Below, piece by piece: positions 1 to 6,457 of a DNA stretch of 12,329 nt. The stretch is from Coemansia sp. RSA 1804 (taxonomy: Eukaryota; Kickxellomycota; Kickxellomycetes; Kickxellales; Kickxellaceae). Each line of letters opens with the position of its first letter. The first letter of the stretch is position 1. The stretch is taken from positions 1-12,329 of the forward strand of contig JANBTH010000714.1 of NCBI GenBank assembly GCA_027578815.1. Reading direction: 5' to 3'. A program made the translations under genes and the position numbers. The notes under the pieces were generated by a model. That model saw nothing but the letters and a program-made list of their open reading frames with translations. It made no database searches and was not told where the DNA came from.

Positions 1-180
1 CTCGCTGAGAACAAGTACAACAACCTGAAGCTTGCTGTGCGCAATGTCAGCCAGCAAACCATTCTGCTGCTTAATTCGCTTCTGACGTATGACCCACGGA
101 AGCGAATCTCAGTGCAGGCTGCTCTTGACCACCCCTACTTCTTTGAAATGCCAGCGGCAACCTCATTGACTTTTAGATAG
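1..180 (+). CDS. CDK10/CDK11-like protein kinase, C-terminal end (partial)
   Basis: The first frame is open from base 1 to a TAG at 178-180 and gives 59 residues, so the 5' part lies left of the window. The peptide is the end of a CMGC-group kinase C-lobe. It has a YNNLK segment, then LLNSLLTYDPRKRIS and a DHPYFFE motif, which is the final helix with its conserved DPxxR arginine, followed by a short ten-residue tail. The YNNL element ahead of the last helix is typical of the CDK10/CDK11 (PITSLRE) branch. The FPWLS-like part that usually follows it is different here, so the exact subfamily is unsure. Members of this branch act in cell cycle and transcription or splicing control. The kinase assignment is firm and the subfamily is an inference. 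Confidence 0.75.
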   Translation, partial: LAENKYNNLKLAVRNVSQQTILLLNSLLTYDPRKRISVQAALDHPYFFEMPAATSLTFR

Positions 181-550
181 ACAGTCTTTCGTTACACCTT
201 GAATGCAAGGGGCTCGTTGTGTGAATGGGGAAAAAGCGAGCCCATCTGACAAGCTTGTGAGAAAGAGTCAAAGCGTTTTTCACAAACAATAATGTTTTCT
301 GTTTCTCAATCGCTTTCTGCCGTTGTTGCTGACGTTTACAAACATATAAAGGTCATTTCCACTCGCATTTGCCCACACATTCTTTGCCTCTCTCCGGTCT
401 GCCTTTTTTCTATATTTCTATAACTTTACTACACCAACAAACTCAGTCTTATTACTCACTCTTTTCTCCATTTCATTTTCAAGCGTATATTTTTCTGCTC
501 TCTTACGTTATTACTTTATCATTGCTTTTTCAGTGTGTTCTTCTCCAACA
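181..550 (+). other. Intergenic region: kinase 3' end and bleomycin hydrolase promoter/leader
   Basis: About 370 bases separate the kinase stop from the next ATG. The right half has a TATA element near 343-350 and then a pyrimidine-rich leader (about 375-530), a usual fungal promoter layout. A T-rich tract ending in CAG at 531-533, just before the start codon, looks like a 3' splice site. A GTATAT at 485 could pair with it to make a 49-base leader intron, but no convincing branch site is visible. No further gene is seen. Confidence 0.5.
343..350 (+). promoter_or_regulatory. TATA box for bleomycin hydrolase gene
   Basis: CATATAAA lies about 200 bases upstream of the ATG at 551 and is followed by a C/T-rich stretch suited to transcription start. 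It is the only good TATA-like element in this gap. The assignment is by position. Confidence 0.5.
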
Positions 551-2053
551 ATGACCGTTGTTCATCTGCCAAAGAGTGCTGTCCTTTCCTCGTATGCTCG
601 TCACCTTATGACTAAGCAGCAGGAGAAGGAAGCAAAGGATGTCCGCGGTTTTGGCAATGACAGCAGCTCCAGGACGGCAAAGGGCACAGTTGCCCCTGTT
701 GAAGATAGCAACAGTGTCAAGGCCGGCCAGGATATCACGATTCCCCAGCTGGAGGACTACTGCGATGACTTTACTGCCGACATCAAAAACAAGCTGGCAA
801 CCCTGACGCTCTCGCACGAGACATATAGCGAGGCCCTTGATAACCGCGAAGTGTATCTGAAGCATCCACCGGTATTCTCGCACAAGCTGGAAATCGATGC
901 GCCAATTACCAACCAGAAGAACAGCGGCAGATGCTGGATCTTTGCCGGGCTCAACATGCTGCGCCAGCACATGATGAAGGAGTACAATCTCGATGAACTG
1001 GAGCTCTCGCAGCCGTTTGTCTTCTTCCATGACAAGCTCGAGAAGTCCAACTGGTTCTTGGAGAACATTCTCAAGACGCTTGACGAGGATCTCGATGGAC
1101 GCGTTGTGCAGTTTTTGCTGACGAGTCCAGTCCAGGACGGTGGGCAATGGGACATGTTTGTTGCGCTGGTTGAAAAGTACGGCGTTGTTCCCAAGGAAGC
1201 CTATCCCGAAACGGTGCACACCTCGAGTTCGGGACAGATGGACTGGCTAATCACCACCAAGCTGCGCGAGTACGCTAAGGAAATACGCACAGAGCATGCA
1301 AACGGAAAGAGCATTAGCGAGCTGCGCAAGATGAAGGACCGGATGCTCAGGGAGATCCACAAGGTGATATCGGTGTCCCTGGGCCAGCCACCCAAGACGA
1401 TCGATTGGTCGTTCTATAGCAAGGACAAGAAGTTCCACGAGTTCAGGAATGTCACTCCGCTCGAGTTCTACAAAAACCACGTTAAGCAGGACTGCACGAA
1501 GTTTGCGTCGCTGATAAACAACCCACGTAACGAGTACATGAAAAAGTACACTGTGGACTATCTGGGCAACGTCTATGGCGCGGAGCCTGTGCACTACATC
1601 AATCTGTCTGTTCAACGCCTGAAGGACTACGCTATCCGCGTCTTAAAGTCTGGACGTCCTGTGTGGTTTGGGTGCGATGTTGGAAAGTTCCTCTCGCGCA
1701 GCCACGGGATGATGGACACCGAGGTTATTGACTACAAGTCGGCGTTTGACTTTGACTTTGGCATGACAAAGGCAGAGCGTCTGCAGTACGGCGACAGTCT
1801 GATGACTCATGCAATGGTTCTGACGGGCGTCCATATTGAGGATGGCAAGACTATCCGTTGGAGAATCGAAAACTCGTGGGGCGCATCAACCGGCAACAAG
1901 GGGTACTTGACTATGACTGACAGATGGTTTGACGAGTTCGTTTACCAGATCGTGCTCGAGAAGAGCGATCTGCCCAAGGAGGTTCTGGACGTGCTTGACC
2001 AGGAGGCTGTTGTGCTGCCGCCCTGGGATCCAATGGGTGCGTTGGCCAAGTAA
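551..2053 (+). CDS. BLH1: Bleomycin hydrolase (papain-like C1B cysteine aminopeptidase)
   Basis: A single exon encodes 500 residues. Bleomycin hydrolases are cytosolic homohexameric aminopeptidases that degrade peptides and homocysteine thiolactone and inactivate bleomycin. The full catalytic set is visible: oxyanion Gln122, Cys128 in NSGRCWIFAG, His420 in LMTHAMVLTG and Asn441 in RIENSWG. The C-terminus ends in WDPMGALAK. In yeast Gal6/Blh1 an arm of this kind lies in the active-site cleft and its terminal Lys is removed by self-processing. The start is the ATG at 551, since the in-frame codon at 533 is GTG. The catalytic Cys lies about 55 residues later than in the human enzyme (C73), because of an amino-terminal extension. 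The first 19 residues have basic and hydrophobic residues and no acidic ones, and a second ATG follows at 608 (Met20). This would allow mitochondrial and cytosolic forms, which is an inference. Confidence 0.95.
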   Translation: MTVVHLPKSAVLSSYARHLMTKQQEKEAKDVRGFGNDSSSRTAKGTVAPVEDSNSVKAGQDITIPQLEDYCDDFTADIKNKLATLTLSHETYSEALDNREVYLKHPPVFSHKLEIDAPITNQKNSGRCWIFAGLNMLRQHMMKEYNLDELELSQPFVFFHDKLEKSNWFLENILKTLDEDLDGRVVQFLLTSPVQDGGQWDMFVALVEKYGVVPKEAYPETVHTSSSGQMDWLITTKLREYAKEIRTEHANGKSISELRKMKDRMLREIHKVISVSLGQPPKTIDWSFYSKDKKFHEFRNVTPLEFYKNHVKQDCTKFASLINNPRNEYMKKYTVDYLGNVYGAEPVHYINLSVQRLKDYAIRVLKSGRPVWFGCDVGKFLSRSHGMMDTEVIDYKSAFDFDFGMTKAERLQYGDSLMTHAMVLTGVHIEDGKTIRWRIENSWGASTGNKGYLTMTDRWFDEFVYQIVLEKSDLPKEVLDVLDQEAVVLPPWDPMGALAK

Positions 2054-2179
2054 TTTTCCTTTTTGCTTTTTATTTACTTATTTTGCACTTGTTCTTCCGC
2101 ACTATCTAGGTTTTGTGTATCTGGTCTGAATGCATGTTACGCCAAACCAACCAGCGCAAACGTGTTTTAAATTGCATGA

Positions 2180-2605
2180 CCAATAAAAACCTGTAGTATG
2201 CTCAACTATGTGGATATTAACATTCAAGCACACCAACAAAAAAGTAACAGTGGCGACAAGCAGAAAATGGTGTGATATCCGCCAATGGGTGGGATCCGAG
2301 AGGAGAAGCGGTCCGCATTTACCACCAATGAGTAAATGATGCCCTGCTATTCTCAAAGACTGCAGTTGACAAGCACTGCAAAATAAAAAAGAACACTCAC
2401 TAGTCCAATCCACCCTTTGCGAGGGGTTATAGCTCTGTAGAGCCAAACGAACACGGCAACAGCAATTGCCATTCATTGAAGGCATGTGTGACAATAGAAC
2501 GACAGCTGACTCGATCGGAACCCAGGTGTGGACAATGTGGCGCAAAGGCAGTAACCGAAAGACTGGCAGCAACGGCAGAAAAACGGCAGTTTTCCATTCA
2601 CCAAT
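2180..2605 (+). promoter_or_regulatory. Cluster of five CCAAT boxes upstream of the desaturase gene
   Basis: CCAAT occurs in the same orientation at 2180-2184, 2282-2286, 2325-2329, 2405-2409 and 2601-2605. Two copies extend to CCAATGGG and one to CCAATGAG. On one strand of random sequence about one copy per kilobase is expected. Fungal CCAAT is bound by the HAP/CBF (NF-Y) complex. Binding here, and control of the desaturase, are inferences. The first copy overlaps the likely 3' end of the upstream gene. Confidence 0.35.
2182..2187 (+). terminator. Poly(A) signal of the bleomycin hydrolase transcript
   Basis: A canonical AATAAA sits about 130 bases after the stop codon, following a T-rich 3' stretch (2054-2092). 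Position and sequence fit a cleavage/polyadenylation signal. Confidence 0.5.
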
Positions 2606-2934
2606 GGGTTCACATGCTACAGCAGGAGAGTCAGCATCGCTTTGGCAATGTGCAGCACTATCCGAAATACGTCTTGCAGACTGTTAGTGCTATTATTCTA
2701 GTTCTCATTTGCGGTTGGGAGGAAATGGAGGCTGGGGTGACTGACTGCTGCTGCAAGTTTTTATTTCACGTTTTTATCTGCATTTGTTATTCTCTCTTGT
2801 CCAAGCAAAAAGGGGGGAAGCGCTGAATGGCTGGGCTCATCCTGCCAGACACTATTGTTGTGGATCAAAACAGGATGCGTTTGGGGGAGAGAGGGCCGAT
2901 GTGCTGTAGTCGGCCGTACAGAAGGATTTGTCCT

Positions 2935-2942
2935 TATATAAA
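2935..2942 (+). promoter_or_regulatory. TATA box of the fatty-acid desaturase gene
   Basis: TATATAAA lies about 300 bases upstream of the ATG at 3244. It is followed by a C/T-rich leader without an obvious competing coding start. Confidence 0.6.
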
Positions 2943-3243
2943 CGGACAGGGCCGCCAGTAACGGAAGGAGAGATCCTGAAAAAGGTTCTTTCTCCTTTGC
3001 GTTGTTTGCTTCATCTCCTTTTTCATCTCCTATTATAATAATAGTCATTTTTCCATCCGATCTTGTCTGTCTATCTGTCTGTACAAGTTGCGATTTTGGT
3101 ACCAGTACATTGGGGAAAAGGAATCGACGTCTCTTGTCAGCATCAACAAGCAACAGATACTCTTCTACAGCTCTACAGTCTTCCTTTCTCTTCTATCCTC
3201 CAAGGCCTGATTAGTTAGCAAGACAAGACGCAAGCTCGAGAGA

Positions 3244-5025
3244 ATGGGAGCAAAGCAAATCGTCAACCCCGAGAAGGAGTTTGTTCCTCCGAACTTCACC
3301 GTCAAGGAGCTTCGCGACTGCATTCCCAAGTATTGCTTTGAGCGCGATACGCTGCGTTCGTTCAGCTATGTAGCATACGATCTGTGCGGAGTGGCGTTCC
3401 TGGCACTCTGTGCAAACCATATCAGCATGCTGCCGCCACTGCTTCGTGTTCCGGCATGGATCTTCTACTGGGTTGCCCAGGGTGTTGTTTGCACTGGCGT
3501 TTGGGTCATTGCACATGAATGGTAAGTGAAACTGATCTCTATTCCCTGTCATTTTTTCCATCTCAATCACAAGCTGGGAAGAAAAAAAATTTTTTCTTCG
3601 CATCTTTCGATAACATGTTCTGATGTTGTTCGATAACAAGCAATTGGGATCTTTTTCTTGTGATGGTTTGGCTTTATTTTTTCTTTTGCCTTTTTCAAAA
3701 CCAGGCAGACTGTGGCATGAACAAGGCAAAAGGAAAAAATAATAATAATGGCGTGGGCGGTGCTTGCCACCCATTTCTTGCTTCTTCCAAGCCTCAGCGC
3801 CATTACTCGATTAGCACGTCAGACAGAGACTTGCCGTTTCCGCTTGTTGTCCTGGTATTGTGTGTGAAAAAGCCTCCCCCTTTAGCTTTTGGGGGATTTG
3901 TTGTTTTTTTGCTGGCAAACAAACAGAATAAAGCACCAGAACACAAAAGATGTGATCGCCCAAACAGAAACTTCCCACATCTCTCCTACATGCACATGTC
4001 AACAGCAGTAATAGCAGCAATAGCAGCGATAGCAGAAAAAACCGGATATTCCCAGCCCTGGAGCAGGTGATAAATGTAAAGGCACATCAACTAAATGACA
4101 GCACGCAGCTGAGACTGGCATCTTGCTCTGATTGGAAAATTTCTGTAGTGGACACGGGTCATTCTCGGCGAACAAGACAATCAACAATGCCACCGGGTGG
4201 GTTCTGCACTCGGCGCTTCTGGTCCCGTACTACGCATGGCGCCACACGCACTCGCAGCACCACAAGAACACCAACAACATGACGCGCGACGAGGTGTTTG
4301 TTCCGCGCACAAAGTCGGTTCGCGGAATGCAGGGAAAGCCGTCGACACCGGCATGGGTCACCGACTCGATGTTTGAGGAGACGCCGCTGTACCATCTGGG
4401 CAAGCTCATCGGCCAGTCGGTGCTTGGATGGCCGCTGTATCTGTACCAGAACTCTTCCGGACCAAAGTACTCGCGCGGCGCATCGCATTTCAACCCGCAG
4501 TCGGTGCTGTTCCGGCCCAACCAGTTCTGGCAGATCGTGGTGGGCGACATTGGGCTTCTGCTGACGGCCAGCGCGCTCGTCTATGCCAGCTGGTGCTACT
4601 CAGCCGCCACTGTCTTCTTCTACTACGGCGTGCCATATCTGATGGTCAACTTCTGGCTTGTCACCATCACTTATCTGCAGCACACGGATGCCGCAGTGCC
4701 GCATTATGCCGACGACGAGTGGAACTTCATCCGCGGCGCATTGTGCACGATTGACCGTAGCTACGGCTGGATCCTCAACGTCTGCTTCCACCACATCCAG
4801 GACACGCACGTCGCTCACCACCTGTTCTCGCAGATGCCGCACTACCACGCCATTGAGGCCACCAAGCATCTCAAGAAGAAGCTTGGAGATTACTACAAGT
4901 TCGACGATACAAATGTCCTAAAGTCGCTGTACCACAACTACAAGCACTGCCACTTTGTTGAGGACACCGGGTCCATTCTGTTCTACAGAAACGCTTCCAT
5001 CCCAAAGCCCGGCGTCACATACTAG
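3244..5025 (+). CDS. Membrane fatty-acid desaturase, oleate delta-12 type (two exons: 3244-3521, 4149-5025)
   Basis: The spliced frame gives 384 residues, the usual size of fungal delta-12/omega-3 desaturases. These ER enzymes use a di-iron centre and cytochrome b5 electrons to put a double bond into acyl chains. All three histidine boxes are present: HECGH (91-95), HSQHH (127-131) and HVAHH (313-317), with TGWVLHSALLVPYYAW between boxes 1 and 2 as in FAD2-like proteins. The intron runs from GTAAGT at 3522 to TAG at 4148. It falls inside the Cys93 codon (TG|T), so HECGH exists only after splicing. Hydrophobic stretches lie near 46-90 and 190-245. Delta-12 activity is more likely than delta-15 by overall resemblance, but motifs alone cannot separate them. 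The upstream TATA and CCAAT boxes suggest its own promoter. The gene is convergent with TAF11. Confidence 0.93.
3606..3638 (+). repeat. Direct repeat TTCGATAACA inside the desaturase intron
   Basis: The ten-base word TTCGATAACA occurs at 3606-3615 and again at 3629-3638, 23 bases apart. Its function is unknown, and it could be chance or a small duplication. Confidence 0.5.
4007..4033 (+). repeat. Three tandem 9-base repeats in the desaturase intron
   Basis: AGTAATAGC, AGCAATAGC and AGCGATAGC follow one another (consensus AGYRATAGC), with a further AG after the last. This is a minisatellite-like tract in non-coding sequence. Confidence 0.7.
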
Positions 5026-5071
5026 CCGTTCCACCAGATCTCTCAAGGATTAAGGAACAAGGCGCTTAATA

Positions 5072-5077
5072 TTTATT
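5072..5077 (-). terminator. Possible poly(A) signal for TAF11
   Basis: TTTATT on the plus strand reads AATAAA on the minus strand, about 155 bases past the TAF11 stop. It lies only some 50 bases past the convergent desaturase stop, so the two 3' UTRs would overlap if it is used. Confidence 0.3.
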
Positions 5078-5232
5078 TTTTCTTATTCACATCTTTGCTT
5101 ATTTACTCTTCTAGAACCAACAACCTTGAAGACAAAAAAAGCCCTAGAAACAAACATCATTCATTCCTACAGAGTCTGTCTATATTCTCCCACAAAATCA
5201 CCCAGTCTATCCAGCAACAAGAAATAAGGTGG

Positions 5233-6171
5233 TCAAAAAAGTCGCTTATTAGATCCGCTTCCGCCGGACAAAGGTATCTGCGACTCCTTCTTATACAGAC
5301 GGTATGCCTCTCTCAGATGTTCGGGGGTGAGCGGGCCATCGTTTTCCTCGCCTCTTTCTCTTTGGACCTCCAAGGCGCGCTCAACGATCTCGCCAACAAA
5401 CACCTTGGCAAAGCCGGCCACCACAAAGGTAATTGTGGGCGACACCTGCTGGTTCAGAATACTGGTGACCAGTTTCTTCATTGCCCCCTTGTTAAGTGCA
5501 GTCCGCAGATACACGCCGTACCGCTGTTTCTGCTCGTCGCTCATCTGGTCCCAGAGCTCCTTGACCTCCTCCTTGCTCTGCCGCACCAGCGTCAGTCCGT
5601 CTGCGCCCTCGGCGGCATTGGCATCGTCGTCATCGTCGTTGCCGTCGTCATTGTCCTCGTGGTCCGCCGTCTCGTTGGATCCAGATCCAACCGCCAGACC
5701 CGCTCCACCGACCGACGAAATGCGCTGCTTCCCACCACGCCGCTGCTGCACGGCATTTCCTCCTCCTGCTGCCTCGTGCATCGACGCAGTTCTCGGATGC
5801 ACCAGCGATCCGTGTCTGGATAACGCCGATTCCGGCCCCGCCACCGAGGAAGTCAGCCCCAGCATGCTCCCGCGCCTCCCGCCACTAAAGCTCCCGCGTC
5901 TCTCGGGACCCGAAGTCGCCGAGTCCTGCCACGCCAGCGATCCCTGGCTCATCGATGCGCGGAGCTTTGTGGGCGTCGGCGTGCCTGGCCGCGAACTACC
6001 GGGCGTTCTGCCGTTGTTGCCGCCACCGCCACTTGTGCTGCTGCCGCGTCGTTTCCGTTGCCGGAGCAGTCCGGCCGGCGTGAGCGCAGTCAGACGCTGG
6101 CGTTTCTTTGCAGTCGACGTAGGCGTACTGCCGCTGCTGTTTGGTCCAGAATTCCGAGGCTGGTCGGACAT
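5233..6171 (-). CDS. TAF11: TFIID subunit TAF11 (TAFII28 family)
   Basis: The frame gives 312 residues. TAF11 pairs with TAF13 through histone folds in TFIID and helps place TBP on promoters. The conserved TAFII28 domain is at about 206-300: LWDQMSDEQKQRYGVYLRTA, then KKLVTSI, VAGFAKVFVGEIVERAL, PLTPEHLREAYR and a closing QIP element, all in family order. The first 200 residues are low-complexity (Ser, Gly, Arg, Thr, Pro) and end in an acidic run of Asp/Glu/Asn near 170-190, which is likely disordered. The start is the ATG at 6171. The frame stays open to an ATG at 6198, but that adds only a hydrophobic MYIIIFINR. An acceptor-like TTTTTATCAACAG ends at 6173, so this stretch is more likely leader, possibly a 42-base intron (6173-6214, donor GTAAGA). 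It lies downstream of SPT2 on the same strand. Confidence 0.93.
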   Translation of the reverse strand: MSDQPRNSGPNSSGSTPTSTAKKRQRLTALTPAGLLRQRKRRGSSTSGGGGNNGRTPGSSRPGTPTPTKLRASMSQGSLAWQDSATSGPERRGSFSGGRRGSMLGLTSSVAGPESALSRHGSLVHPRTASMHEAAGGGNAVQQRRGGKQRISSVGGAGLAVGSGSNETADHEDNDDGNDDDDDANAAEGADGLTLVRQSKEEVKELWDQMSDEQKQRYGVYLRTALNKGAMKKLVTSILNQQVSPTITFVVAGFAKVFVGEIVERALEVQRERGEENDGPLTPEHLREAYRLYKKESQIPLSGGSGSNKRLF

Positions 6172-6373
6172 TCTGTTGATAAAAATAATAATGTACACTA
6201 GATAACTTTCTTACAGCAAGCGTGTTTGTTTGTTTTATACAAGAGCCCCCCCTTTTAGAAATACTAAACAATAGCAACACTAATGGTAATAATGGAATAA
6301 ATAAATGATACCCTCTAGAGTTCCAGTTGGAGAGAATAATATATATTTTAATCAAACATACACACGAGTTCCT

Positions 6374-6390
6374 CCCCCTTCTTTAGGGGG
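6374..6390. other. Perfect 6-bp hairpin (CCCCCT / AGGGGG)
   Basis: CCCCCT at 6374-6379 and AGGGGG at 6385-6390 flank a five-base loop. The hairpin sits about 70 bases past the SPT2 stop, so it would lie in the SPT2 3' UTR. The structure is visible, but its role is unknown. Confidence 0.45.
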
Positions 6391-6395
6391 GTTAT

Positions 6396-6403
6396 TCACG
6401 TGA
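6396..6403. promoter_or_regulatory. Palindromic E-box TCACGTGA
   Basis: This eight-base palindrome has a CACGTG core, the binding site of bHLH factors such as fungal Cbf1, Pho4 or SREBP-like proteins. It lies about 225 bases upstream of the TAF11 ATG and within the SPT2 3' region. Regulation of TAF11 by it is an inference from position. Confidence 0.35.
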
Positions 6404-6411
6404 GCAAAAAA

Positions 6412-6435
6412 ATGCCATGCCATGTCATGCCATGC
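6412..6435. repeat. Tandem ATGCC repeat
   Basis: The 5-base unit ATGCC runs ATGCC, ATGCC, ATGTC, ATGCC, ATGC. Because GCATGC is self-complementary, the tract can also fold on itself. It is located in the presumed SPT2 3' UTR, just 23 bases from the stop codon. Confidence 0.6.
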
Positions 6436-6457
6436 AAAAAAGATACCAGTGCACTTG

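Larger units (their letters stand above)
2054..3243. other. 1.2 kb intergenic region with desaturase promoter
   Basis: The region holds the bleomycin hydrolase 3' UTR, five CCAAT pentamers on the plus strand between 2180 and 2605, a TATA box at 2935-2942 and a pyrimidine-rich 5' leader (about 2985-3200) of the desaturase gene. Short open frames exist on both strands (for example around 2476-2826 plus and 2102-2572 minus). They lack credible ATG context, family motifs or protein-like composition, so I do not call genes. No tRNA or other RNA gene is recognised. Confidence 0.6.
3522..4148 (+). other. Long (627-base) intron of the desaturase gene
   Basis: The donor is GTAAGT and the acceptor is TTCTGTAG. 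A CTGAT at 4128-4132 matches the CTRAY branch consensus, with its A 17 bases before the acceptor. Joining the exons restores the HECGH box exactly, so the borders are secure. The intron is far longer than the 107-base one in the SPT2 gene. It carries short open frames, two small repeats and a 6-bp stem (TCCCCC at 3875-3880 with GGGGGA at 3891-3896), but nothing I recognise as a gene. Confidence 0.9.
6172..6457 (-). promoter_or_regulatory. TAF11 promoter / SPT2 3' region
   Basis: This 286-base AT-rich gap between two same-strand genes must hold the SPT2 3' end and the TAF11 promoter. It contains a palindromic E-box, a G/C-stem hairpin and a short CATGC-rich repeat, listed or described separately. 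A minus-strand GATTAAAATATA near 6342-6353 could serve as a weak poly(A) or TATA-like element. No gene is seen. Confidence 0.45.

Noticed and set aside
530..1219. Minus-strand open frame of 229 codons antisense to bleomycin hydrolase
   Set aside because: It lies wholly within a well-supported coding region on the other strand and has no family motif, so it is a codon-bias shadow.
2466..2826. Overlapping plus-strand frames in the 1.2 kb gap, one with a CGQCG motif
   Set aside because: The 2476 frame begins at a non-ATG codon. Composition is not protein-like, and a single CxxC is no evidence of a gene.
3660..4070. Open frame inside the desaturase intron that could be a nested gene
   Set aside because: The peptide is low-complexity with no known motif, and the intron borders are fixed by the restored HECGH box.
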